Shown piece by piece: positions 12,001 to 23,000 of a stretch of 64,000 nucleotides of DNA. Within the stretch, counting starts at the first letter, position 1; each line of letters starts with the position of its first letter. Made by a program: the position numbers and the translations under genes. Below the pieces are notes generated by a model. That model was not told the DNA's origin, made no database searches, and saw nothing but the letters and a program-made list of their open reading frames with translations. The DNA is from Hydractinia symbiolongicarpus (Eukaryota > Cnidaria > Hydrozoa > Anthoathecata > Hydractiniidae), in NCBI RefSeq assembly GCF_029227915.1, contig NC_079884.1, positions 15,066,001 to 15,130,000 of the forward strand, given 5' to 3'.

Positions 12001-14689
12001 TTAAAACTCAGGAAAATGTCACACATCTGCACAAATCTTACATAATAAAAAATGTTAAGCCTTTAACAGGCCTGTTAAGCGGAAAGTTTTAATCTAACGA
12101 ATACTGTTTAAACAAGAGAAAGGGACAGCAAACCAAACCTGGTCATTAGTTCCTCCACTCTATGCGATAGCTGAACATTCTCATGTTCCAGAGTTTGGTT
12201 TCTTTCCTTTAAATGTGTCAAACTAAAACAAAATTAAACTAAAAAGCTTCTGAATCAATTCTTTGCACATTGTTTTTACGAGATACCTAAAAATTTCAAT
12301 TTCAAACATTATTTTTAACGCAATTCGTAGTATAAAAAAGGGCAATTTTAAGTCACAAATGCACAGAAAACATTTCCTGTTAGTTATTTTTCGTAAAGTG
12401 AACCCAAAAATTTTCATAAAAGATCATTTTGTATAAAATTTGTTTTTCAAAAAAAATGTGAAAAGAAAACAATTTAGAGCAATTATAAGTAGAAAAAAAA
12501 TTGTATATCTTCAATTTTTCCATTGATCAATTTTGCACATAATCCGCACATATAGGCAGCTGTGCAAATTTTTGCACATTTTTCAAACTTTATTGCTTAT
12601 GTACGAAATTTTGTGCACTCAAGAATTACTACAAATTGACAATAGCCTTTCACAATACATATAATAAAGCTGATGTCCCAAGACTTATTGCACAATAAAC
12701 ATATTATTCTAATAGCAGTCCAATACCTAGTTTTACCTAACCTATTTTGTTTTGATTACTGCAAGAGAAAAACGTTCCTAAGACAAACAGTCCCAGTGGA
12801 CAAAATAAATATGATAATTTCCAACAAAAGAGGTATATCAAAAAATTTATTTTTTAAATGTCTACCTGTTAAAGAGATATTAGGATTATCATGTACACTA
12901 AAATTTTTAAAACGAAAGGGAAGAGACAGACATGATTTACAAAATTCAACATTTTCCTGATAGTACCCGAAGAAAACAAACTATTTGTGAAAGAAATTTA
13001 TACAAATGGGGATTTGAAAAAATGTGGAAAAGTTAAGTTCTGCAAATATTTAAAAAACCAGTCATCATCATCATCATTCTCGGCTTAACGTCCGTTTTCC
13101 ATGCTGGCATGGGTTGGACGGGGTATATTAATGACCCTCTTCCAATCTTATCTAGAATGTGTTAGAGCTAAGCTCAAATTCCTCTGTATCAAGTCTGTCC
13201 TTATAACCTCCTGCCAAGTCTTTCTTGGTCTGCCTCTGGGCTTTGTCCCAGGAACTATTAAGTCTCTACACTATCTTACCCAATTATCCTCCTCCATTCT
13301 TTCCAAGTGCCCCAGCCAAATTCAATCTTCTTATCTGGATAACATCTTTAATTCTACGGATACTTAGCCTGCTTCTTAGCTCATCTGAACTCTTTCTGTC
13401 TCTCAAACTGGCGTTACACACCCACCTAACCATTCTCATATCATTCCCTTCTAAACGGTCAAGATCTTCCTGCTTCACTGCCCATGTCTCACTACCGTAC
13501 AACATAACACTTCTTACACAGGCATACACAGGCACAGGCATACACAGGCAATCATCCCTTAAAAACGTTTTGCCACGAAAAATTGTCCATTTCTTGGAAC
13601 CACAACTATTTCTATTGCAAAAGTTTTTTATCGCTAATTTACCTACAATATCTTTATTTCTGAAAGTAAATGATAGGCACAATACTGACTTTCCTTTTTA
13701 CTATAATTACCACATCGTCAGCATCTGCAAAAATTCCAGAAAAATGTAGTCAGGATCACTTACCTACAAAAATAAGCTCCACAAATAATTTCTTTTTTTT
13801 ATAAAATACACAACATTACATAGGGCATTGAATTTATACATACCCTTCTTCCCTGTATGCCATTTGTCCTCTCAAGTCTTTGAGTTCTCTATAAAAAATA
13901 GAAACAGAAGTAACATATATAAATGGATTCTAGTTACCATCTACACACACACCACGGGCTGATACAGAAAATTATTTTAGGTGTCTGTAGCCCACTGACA
14001 TTTTTTTATAATAATTATCAGTAGTCTGGTTGTTTTGCTGGAATGTGTTTGGGTGTTATGTTTGCACAGAGAGTAGGTTGTAATGGTTTTTATTCTTCTG
14101 TGCATATATGAGTGTTTACAAAAACATTATGCCTTCAAAATATACCCTAAGAGAAATATAATAAATCAATTTTCAAACATTGTGAAGCTATGTGTCTCTA
14201 TTTCGAGCTCCCAAAATAGATGCCCCAAAAATTAGTACATTGATATAAATTGACTTGGATCAGTCCCGGAACACCTGCAGTTAAGGTATCAATAAATTTT
14301 TGAAAGCCTCAGTACTGTAGCACAAGGCTTAAAACTAAGTTACATGTTATATTCTAGTTATATATCTTATATGGATATCTTTATTTTACTGCTTCTTGTT
14401 TTTTCAAAAAAAAAAACTTACTTGAGGATGTCAGCAGTTCTTTCACTTTCTTTCTCTGTTTGATAATTATCATGTATTATCGCTTGCATTTCCAGCATTG
14501 ATTGTACACATGTGTCAACCATACAGTACCTATCATCTCCCTCATGCTTAAAGCTTTTTGCCAGGTTTGCCAGGTATTTTGCATGTTCCGAAACAGTTTT
14601 GTTTATTTGTTCAAATTTTAGGTGTGGATTTTTGTGACTATCCTTGTAATGACGATATTTTAAAACCTCCGGATAAAACATATTAAGAC
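9016..14689 (-). CDS. Mieap/SPATA18-like coiled-coil protein, 7 exons, 5' end uncertain
   Basis: Likely member of the mitochondria-eating protein (Mieap/SPATA18) family, which acts in mitochondrial quality control. Exons in gene order: 14689-14422, 13888-13844, 12222-12139, 11916-11718, 11239-11159, 10617-10504 and 10194-9016; every junction keeps phase, giving about 653 residues from the ATG at 14681. Residues 1-225 are charged and probably coiled coil (for example KERNQTLEHENVQLSHRVEE). At about residues 226-357 there is a globular domain with NECVEVAWLMNASNPPMF and YYLWPCLYF followed by MAKGDVVL, the pattern of the C-terminal MIEAP domain as I know it. A tail of about 300 residues rich in Ser, Lys, Arg, Glu and Gln follows; vertebrate members, as I recall them, end soon after the MIEAP domain. 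The first listed exon begins mid-codon (GT|CTT), so either the ATG at 14681 is the start with an untranslated upstream exon, or upstream coding exons are missing. The third donor is weak (GTTTGG). The family call is by recalled pattern, not alignment. Confidence 0.65.
11270..11400 (+). repeat. Purine-rich minisatellite in Mieap-like intron
   Basis: Imperfect tandem copies of a 15-17-base purine-rich unit (GGGAGAATGGTGAAGAA and variants such as GGGAGTATGGTGAAGGA). It lies just upstream, in gene direction, of the exon at 11239-11159. One strand is almost all purine. Confidence 0.85.
13060..13560 (-). mobile_element. LINE 3'-end relic (RT C-terminal region)
   Basis: Relic of a non-LTR retrotransposon on the minus strand inside a Mieap-like intron. 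Its translation contains VMLYGSETWAVKQEDLDRLE, then RMVRWVCNASLRDRKSSDEL and RIKDVIQIRRL, all hallmarks of the region just after the reverse transcriptase in many animal LINEs. Further 3', in other frames, come GRPRKTWQEVIRTDL and PTHASMENGR, followed by a short GATGAT-type tail (complement at about 13063-13078). It is frameshifted and 5' truncated. Confidence 0.88.
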
Positions 14690-15139
14690 CTAAAATAAAA
14701 CAAAAAGTACAGTCGCTAAGGCCAACATTATGAGTTGTTCATTTTGTGAGTAAAGTGTCAAACTTTGCATGGAGCTTCTTTAGTATGAAGAGAATCAATT
14801 TAGAAGTGGTACCCAAAATTCTGACTTCTTGATGACATCATAGTGACGTCATTTGGTCCTAAAATGACCCATATTTTTTGTCAAATCATGTTAATTTTGA
14901 TATCATTCAAAAAAGAATAAAATTTTAGGCATTTTTTCATTATTAAGTCATGTGCTCAAAATAAAGTCATCTTGAGATATTGACCATAATATTTATAACA
15001 TGATTAAAACATTTTCGTTACATTTCTTTCAATGTTAATAAAAAAAAACATTCGAAAGTTGTCTATTTATTGTGTTCTGTTGTGTTGTGAAAATGGTGTT
15101 TTATTATATTTTTATTGATAATAATTTTCAATAAAATTT
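14690..15139. other. Spacer upstream of Mieap-like exon 1
   Basis: AT-rich sequence where the promoter or further 5' exons of the Mieap-like gene would be expected. It contains TGACATCA/TGACGTCA-like words near 14830-14850, but there is no basis for calling them functional. No exon found. Confidence 0.35.
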
Positions 15140-15790
15140 ATGGATTGGAATAAATGCATTTTAAGTCAACAAGATCAAAAAGATTTGTCTCTCGTCGATC
15201 CATTAAATAATAAAAACAATGAAGTCTGCAGACATGCAAAGCTGGTGGAAAACATCTAGGCTTTTAGAGACAATAGTATTTCCTTTCCAAAGAACTTACT
15301 TGAATCATTTGACACGCTTGACTCTGGTGAAGGAATATTAACAAAGATTAAGGAACATAAAGGAAAATGGCATAAAACCTGTGCATTGGAAATGTCGAAC
15401 TCAAACTAAGAATAATCAATATTATATAACTCAGGTAGAGCGATGTTTGTGTCTTTTTTGTTGAAGCTACTACAGTAAGTTTTCCCCTATGAAGAACTTT
15501 TAACTTTTTCTAGGTTAAAAAGAGCAATTCACTGGTCATTGAGACAAGAAGACAATCCAGAACTAACGAGTCCACCTCAAAAAGTAACTCGTGAATCCTT
15601 ACCCGCTGAAACACAGCTAAAATCCCGAATTTCCTTTTTCTGTGAAGAGATGGGGTGCTTCCAAGAAGATGGCTTACAACCAGCCCAAGGATTGCTCCCT
15701 TTGCATCATGTGACAACTGTAAACAGGGACACCATGGTTAGGAAGTGTGCCACGGAAATGAAGAACGAAAAATCAAATTATCAAAGTAAT
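15140..15790 (+). pseudogene. Decayed Cys/His-rich repeat-associated gene of a cnidarian family
   Basis: The plus strand from ATG 15140 reads MDWNKCILSQQDQK, and after an in-frame stop continues with LLESFDTLDSGEG and KGKWHKTC. A second block (about 15539-15770) reads EDNPELTSPPQK, CEEMGCF and LHHVTTVNRDTMVRKCA. This order (a WxKCIxC start, a KWHxxC element, a Cys pair, then LHxxxTxxxDxxVRKCA) matches a large family of uncharacterised, highly repeated proteins that I recall from Hydra, corals and anemones. The copy has at least one nonsense codon and a frame break and lacks the Cys of the first CxxC, so it should be dead. The family's function is unknown to me. Confidence 0.6.
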
Positions 15791-16246
15791 TTACATATAC
15801 AGCCAATGTATATGTAAATTGTTGATATCTTCATACACACAAAAACTCCCAGTACTGTACTGTAAATGACAATTCACCCACACAACCTTCTCCTAGAGAA
15901 TTAACTGTGGAATTTTCCATGTTCCATTTTATAAGTTCTATGTTTTGAGTAATCCCTTACCGCAAGTACATTCCTTAATACACAATAATAATACAGAAAT
16001 ACAAAACAGAAAATCTTTCAGCTCATGACTGGCAGTGAAATGAAAGGTAACAATCATGACGAAGATTCATATTGATGAAGATAATAAAAACTGAAGTGAA
16101 ATTAGGTTCACACTGCAGTAAAAATGCTATGGTTTCATTTAGTGGGGACCGACTGTTGAATTCTTTCAGGTTTTAGCTACCAGGAAATTAACTAGACACA
16201 AAATTAACAAAAATTTTAAAAATTCACAGTAATTAAAAGCCCCTTA

Positions 16247-16985
16247 TTAAAGGGATCTTGAGGTACTTTTACAAGTTGGACTATAGCTCTTTTTTGTGGC
16301 ACAAAAACAATTAATATGCCTTTGCAACAAAGCTAAAAGAAATCAACCAATTTTCCAAATCTATCTCTGTATGAATGATTCTTGTTTTTTTTAAAAATAA
16401 TTCAACATGATATACCAGCCATCTAAGCAATAAAACTAAAAAATAATCTATTAGCAGCAGGTGTGTGCTTGATATTTTTTTTTTCAGATTGATGTGAATT
16501 TTTTCAACAAACAGGTTGTTACTGATCTATGACATGTCAACCTGGTCAGGGTATGATGTTCAATTAAGTATTGCCAACCTTGTCCACAGGCCCTTTGTTT
16601 CTCAACTGCTCCGCACTTCCATGATAAGAGCTTATAAAAGAATGCATGGGAACTTAATGTTCATAATTTACATTAAGTATTTTTGGCACTGAAAAATCTG
16701 CTGTCGCAATTTTTGCACTTTTAGAATACTGTGGCAGCTGAAATTTTTTAACTCAACAAAACACAGAAAAATGTTCTTGCTGCCCCCTAAATTATATTTA
16801 TTATAAATGAAAACTATGAAGTAACACTATGCAAAAAAAAATATTTAAATGAATATAAGTAAGTAGTAAAGTAAATACTAAAGTTCAATGCAGAAAAAGT
16901 GGCATTTCATATTTCAGCATTTTCTGAAATGATTTAATTTATTCACAAGTATTCACTGTTTTTAATGATGTAGTTGAAGCGCAAA
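16247..16985 (+). mobile_element. Truncated copy of TTAA-flanked long-TIR element
   Basis: The sequence begins TTAA-AGGGATCTTGAGGTAC and runs about 740 bases with clear similarity, in reverse orientation, to 25175 down to about 23200. Shared words include TACTTTTACAAGTTGGACT, the CCTTTGCAACAAAG stretch, GCTGCTAATA (reverse) and CAACCTTG. Similarity stops near 16985, so the other end is missing. TTAA target duplication is typical of piggyBac-type transposases; assignment to that group is inference. Confidence 0.75.
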
Positions 16986-17748
16986 AAATGTTAATTGATT
17001 TTTCCTTCAAATTTCGAAATAAAAAAACAAGAATATGTAGCCAGACGTGTAACTGTTTCAAAAAAAATTGTTTCACTAGTTTCCGAAATAGAGGGGAGTT
17101 ACAATAGATCTTTCTGAGTAAATAAGACAATCATTGAAAGTTAAAAAATGTAGAAAAGGGAGGAAAAAAGGCTTAAACATTTCTTTTGGTACCTTTGGTA
17201 AGTGTAGCATTGAAATATTAACCTTGTTAATAATTAATGAGTCAAAACATTTTCAGTATAAAATTAAAGTAAGTTAAAAATTTGGGTTGATAAATGTGAA
17301 ACATGCCTTCTAAATGTACAAATAAAAACGATTATAATAGAAAAATAAAAATTAAAAACTAGTATGTAAAAGAAAAAGTATAACAGTATATATAAAATCA
17401 CAGTATTTAAAAAAATGTAGAATAATTTATAGCTTGCTAATAATAGTGTGCATGTTGAATTATATTTCTAATACTTTAAAGTCTTTAATTTTAATACAGA
17501 GTGTAGGTGTTTAAAAGAATTTGTGACTCATACCTGGGACAAGATCAAAGATGTTATAAAGAAATACATTTTCCGTTTTATCCCACCAAAATAACGCTTT
17601 TAAAAAATATTTTTTCTAAAACTTACTTGGAAACTTACATAGAAGTTACATCCGTGAAAAAAATTGAAGAATATTAACTCTAAGGGTCTACCGTATCCTT
17701 AAATAACTTTATATAGAATTAATTTTATATTGAAGAAGAACTAATTTG
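16986..17748. other. AT-rich spacer
   Basis: No exon, RNA gene or recognisable element seen. It contains A/T-rich low-complexity runs around 17330-17440. Confidence 0.4.
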
Positions 17749-17749
17749 T

Positions 17750-17856
17750 TCATCACTAACATACTGCCAAGCAGTGAGCGGGATTCGATCCGCTGTCCCC
17801 AGAACTGGGAGCACGAACCCACTACACTACGTGCGGCAATATGTTAGTGATGAACT
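17750..17856 (-). repeat. tRNA-derived repeat with inverted ends (SINE-like), copy 1
   Basis: Read on the minus strand, the segment contains a tRNA-like A box (TAGTGTAGTGG) and B box (GGATCGAATCC), a CCCAG/CTGGG hairpin and ends TGCC/GGCA that pair. Its flanks are inverted repeats (GTTCATCACTAACAT on the left, ATGTTAGTGATGAAC on the right). It lacks a normal seven-base anticodon loop, so it is not a functional tRNA. It is best read as a tRNA-derived SINE head or foldback repeat. Confidence 0.65.
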
Positions 17857-17984
17857 CAGATAGTTTATCCGGATGGTGTGTACACATAGGTGAATATTTA
17901 TCATAGCACATCTGCATTTTATTCTCAACAGAGAATGCTTCACTCCAATCAGACCTCTGATCATGATGAGCGAGTATAATGCGT

Positions 17985-18064
17985 GTGAGTCATATTGAAG
18001 AAGAACTACTTTGTTCATCACTAACATACTGCCAAGCAGTGAGCAGGATTCGATCCGCGGTTGC
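17985..18064 (-). repeat. tRNA-derived repeat, copy 2 (truncated)
   Basis: Second copy in the same orientation, sharing the ATTGAAGAAGAACTA flank, GTTCATCACTAACATACTGCC and the B-box half (AGGATTCGATCC). It breaks off after that, so the A-box half is missing. Confidence 0.7.
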
Positions 18065-18705
18065 GGTTCAGAGTGAGAGTACAATGCGAGTGCGAGTAAA
18101 ATAAATATGAGTAATCTTTTTATAAACGCTAGTACGCAATAAATAAACTACTCCCAAGTAAATCTCTAAAAATATATATCATGTTAATTTTAATTATATA
18201 TCATGATATTATATATCATGATAATTTTAATTCACCATTAATTTTTTTTTAATTTAGTTGCTCTTTATAAATTAAAAAATATATATATTTGAAAGTTCAA
18301 CTTTTCTCTCTTCTTTAAATGCTTTCGCTACTTTCGTTATATGGAATCACTTCCAGCATGTTCTTTTGCAAGCACGGAATCAGCATGATATCTAATTATA
18401 GTTATTGCCACATGTAGACTTTGCTTTCTGAATATTTTTAAACAAACATTGCTGTATAACTCAGACAACAATCTGTATAATTTTATAATATAGTCATAGA
18501 AACAGGACGTAACAAAGCTTGTTTTCTTTTTGTTTTTGGGGGGATGTTTTAAGATCGAAGCAACAATAATAACAGTTTAACAGAGAAAAAATGGAACAAA
18601 AATGAGCACACGCCATCCCACGCCACTGGAAATTATGCCGTGCGAACATTGCGCGGCTCAAAATAATTGAAAAGTATCAAGACGTGTGAAGCTCGCACGC
18701 TAGCA

Positions 18706-19015
18706 TTTTTGTTCCTGACGAGGCCTGTACACCGTAAAAAGTGCGGGCGTTATCGAGTGAGTTTGGCGTTTTAAAAAAATATTCAAGTATTCGCCCGAAA
18801 AAACCCGCATAAACCCGAACAATGATCGAAAAAAGTGCCTTCTTCCCTCCTGTCTTCCGCACAGTATGCTACAAGGAATTACATTTCAGGAATGCTTCGG
18901 GCTACTTCAGGAAAGTGCAGGCAGTTTCAGCGAACAACCATCAAATTTAATTCGAAAAGTCGCCCAAACTCGTCCTTATATTTGCATCCGTTTGCGGTTT
19001 ATCTCCACCCTCTTT
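18706..19015 (-). mobile_element. MITE with GGTGCCGATAAGCCGC-type ends, copy A (diverged)
   Basis: Similar over its length to the reverse complement of 20684-21150. Shared stretches include ATTCAAGTATTCGCCCG, AAAAAACCCGCATA, ACAAGGAATTACATTTC and TTCGAAAAGTCGCCC. The ends have drifted from the clean termini of the second copy. The two copies stand in opposite orientation on either side of HSPA12-like exon 1. Confidence 0.8.
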
Positions 19016-20014
19016 ATCATGAAAGGTAAGTTTCAACTCATGACATCAACTGAGAGAGACGACAGGGTGAATGCCTAAAATACCCAAACTATCCAAACAC
19101 ACAAAAATTTAGCTTAAAATACAATTTCCCAACAAAAGGAAACAAGTCTTGCACCAAATTGCTTGAAATAAAGAAATTGTTAGCAAGAGAAAAAAGGTTA
19201 AAGATTAAAGATAAAAGATGCCCATTTTTAGGGACAAGGGAAAAGGTTTAAAACCGATAGTTCAGAGATGGCCTATGGCCTATTGACAAACTTTTAGTTC
19301 GTTAGAAAAATTATTGCACAAAATAATCTAGCCATAGCTAACATTTTCACCGAGCAACCACACATCCGGAGAAGGCACTACACAGAAATTGAAATTGCCG
19401 GTTCGCGTTTCGTGAACTTGGAACATCGATAAATTCCTAGAATTTAGTGAATCGCCTAAGAATTTTGACGGGGGTCGTGTAAAAGTATTAGGTTGTGCAG
19501 TCTCAAGTCAAACATTAGACTTTTTATTAAGAAAAAGCTGATTTTTAAATAAAAAATATATTTTCCTTATTTTAAGTTAACTTTTAACTACTCAATATTT
19601 ATATTCTTATAAATTATATTTAAACTAAACAAGCTAAACACCCTAGCAGTATTAGTAACGCGAAAAGTGTGTACACTACAGACCATTGGTAAGTTCCAGG
19701 AGAGTGTCTGCAGACGAATTAAATTTGGTATTATGAAGAAAAATAACGCATAAATAAAATATTTCTATCCCATACATTGTACTATATAATTTATTTTATC
19801 CTTTCGTGTATTTATTTTGAGCAGAAGGGTAAATCTTAAAAAGATGTACAAAAAATCTATTAACCTGATAAAAATTTACCTGACACGTCTGGTCAGTCCT
19901 TTAAATTAACATGATCCTTCGATCGTGATTTTTTTGCTGCGCTTGGCACAAAAAGTTATGGTGAACAAGCTGAAGATTTTAGCTGGCTAAAATATTAAAA
20001 TAGATATTTTAACT
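19016..20014. other. 5' flank of the HSPA12-like gene
   Basis: About 1 kb of AT-rich sequence upstream of the HSPA12-like start codon. Promoter and 5' untranslated sequence must lie here. I find no clear heat-shock element array or TATA box that I would defend. Confidence 0.35.
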
Positions 20015-23000
20015 ATGGAAGTAGCAGCAAAATTTGAAATGGCGGCGGCCATAGACTTTGGAACAACCTACAGTGGTTATGGTTATTCATATCGTTACGA
20101 CAAAGATAAAATTCACGTTAATTCGAACTGGTCAAGTGGCTCAGCGCTTTGGAAAGTCCCCACAGCTATTTTGTTTGACGATCAGCTGAAATTTATGGCG
20201 TTTGGCGAAGATGCAGAAAACAAGTATAGTGAATTTGCTGAAAGTGAAGAGGAGCACAAATATTATTATTTTCACCGCTTTAAGATGATGCTTTATAGTG
20301 AACAGGTAGATAATAATGGCCACTTTCTTTTTTTTTCTTTGTACTGCACAATGGAGTTAGCTTAGGTTACAGCAACTATTTCCTATCCAAAACCGATAGT
20401 ATTTACTTTTTGAGGTTGATAACTATTATGAGTTAACAATAACCAAATTGGTTTAATTTTGTAGGCAGCCAGGTCAGTGTCATTGTCTCCATATTGTAGC
20501 TAAGCTATAGATGAGTTGCGAATGTTTACAAAATTCTGTATATGAACACATGCATCCTGACAGGAAGGACCACATAGCCAAATTGAATTTTTATGCTAAT
20601 TTATAGCTTTTTAGGAATAAAAGTTTGAAAATGAATTAGAATTGTTTTCTCTCAACTGTTATCTTCTCTGTTGAAGTGAAGAGGGTGCCGATAAGCCGCA
20701 AACACCCGCATATATATGGGCGAGTTCGGGCGACTTTTCGAATAAAATTGGCGGTTGCCCCCCAAAACCGCCCGCACTTTCCCGAGCTCGCCCGGAACAT
20801 TCCCGAAATGCAATTCCTTGTAACAAACCATGCGGAAGTTGGTTGGGAAGAAGGCGCTAGAAGAGAAAGGAGTTAATAAAGTTTATATATAAGTTACTTA
20901 GAAAGTAAACTTTATCAAAAACCATCAAAAACAGTTCTTTTAAGAACTTCGCTACCACATAGTAAGTTTATTTTAATTTTTATAGTTTTTATGAATCATA
21001 TTAGTGTCTATTTTTTTTTTGTTTTTCAGGCATTGTTCGGGCCTATGCGGGTTTTTTCGGGCGAATACTTGAATTTTTTTCAAAACGCCGAACTCGGCCA
21101 AAAACGCCTGCACCTTTTTACGGCGTATGCGGCTTATCGGCACCTTCGTTTGAAGTGCAGACATTACCAATTTAAGTGTCAGTTTTTTTCACACTTATTA
21201 TCGATCTTTGTCAATATTATCGATCGTCACAGCCTGTTGTTTATATTTTTTGCCTGTGCACATGCATGAGCATGTCTCTATTGTTCTCAATGCAAAATCA
21301 CAACATTACTTCATGCCACAACTCATTTATAGCTAGCTAGCTAGCTAGCTAGCTATAACTAATTGGCTTTTTTAAAATGTTTACATTGTCTATAAACTGT
21401 GTGGCAGGTAAAAAGATGCTACGGCTTGCTGATAAGGGTCTCTTTAAGCCGATTTCCTCATTGAAACGTTGTTAAGGCTATAACCTATTTTCCAAGTGCG
21501 GGATACTTTGTGTTTATTCATATTCATATGATCATTGTCAGATCTATTGTCCTGTTGTAAATGATATTCCGATGTAAAACCCTTGGCTGTCCTGTTTGAA
21601 AACGGACCAGACGGTTTGTAAGTGGGTAAGTGCAGTAAAATACAAGCCGTATGTCCTGTTTGTAAACAGGAAACCACTTGTTTAGAAAAAATTGATGCTA
21701 TCCTAGTTTAAAACGCTTTGGCCATGTTTGTGAGTCATATATGAGCCTTGATAATTAGTAGAATTTTTCTACCAAACAAAAATTGTGCATGTGTTACAAA
21801 CATGTAAAGTGAATAATGCATCCTGATAAAAAGCGCTTAAAGGGAACTCAAGGTACTTTTACAAGTTAGACTCGCCTAAAAGATTTGCATGAGAATTTCT
21901 AAATACCGTATTTTCCGGTATATAACCCGCGGGTTATAAGTTGATTTTTACAACTTCCATCATTGGTGCGGGTTATATTGTGGTGCCGGTTATGTGATAA
22001 GTTTTATATCTTCTGTCATTTATTGTGAAACTTAAAGTTTATACATTTAATGTAGAAAATAGTACCCACGGGATTAAATGCGTACATTAATATAACCGCA
22101 TGCACGATCCTATATCTACGTAATCTTACTTCAACTACGTGATTTAATTTTTTTTTTTACACAGTGAAATTGCTTTCTTTAACTTTCTATTGCTTGCCAT
22201 TGTTAATATTACGAGCTCTCCCTGAAACATCATTTTTCTTTTGTGTTGAATGTAATTATAATCTATTTATATCTTTGCAATCACATTGAGCACATTGAAA
22301 TGATTTGCTATTGGTAATAAAGCAATATAGCAGGTATCATTTTAAGGTTTAATTGACACATATTTCACAACCTAGTGCCCAGGACTTAATTATTAATTCC
22401 TGTTTAAAATTTTGAAAAAGATATAAATAGATAACAAAATTCTATAAACATTAGAAAAGAATGTTCCGCACATCGCTGTTACAGACAATCTGTGATAATT
22501 ATTATGTTGTTTATTTTTATTCTAAAAAAACTTAAATATACATAAAAAACAGAGATTTTACTTTAGGTTTATAACCTGATAGAATAGTTTTTTATTTGTT
22601 TGTTTGTTCAATTGCAGGAAGAGTTATTATTGGCTGAAACTAATGTTTACAAATTAAAAGAAAACAGCATTGTCCGATTTGGTACTGCCGGCATTAGCAG
22701 AAGATCGACTTGTCAAATTGATTTTAATTTATTATTATTTCGCCAATAAGAGACAAGGAAGTTAAGAATAAGAGAGTCGCTAGTTTAGACAGAATGTTTG
22801 GGGTTCATGAGTTTAAACGTCCCCCACTTGTCTCCAGCATGAAAAAACAGAACAGACGCACATGAGTATAAAATGATTAGGGTAAGTAAAAATACACTGA
22901 ATTTTTTTCTTAACATGATGCAGGTTATGCAAAGGTGCTGGTTGGTAAAACACATTGATTGAAATTTTATGCGGGTTATACGAATTTGCGAGCTATTTGA

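Noticed and set aside
13745-13780. Possible small Mieap-like exon before 13740
   Set aside because: The exons at 13888-13844 and 12222-12139 join in phase without it, and its borders are ambiguous.
17762-17837. Functional tRNA gene on the minus strand
   Set aside because: A- and B-box words are present, but the anticodon stem has no seven-base loop and the acceptor stem is imperfect. Better explained as a tRNA-derived repeat.
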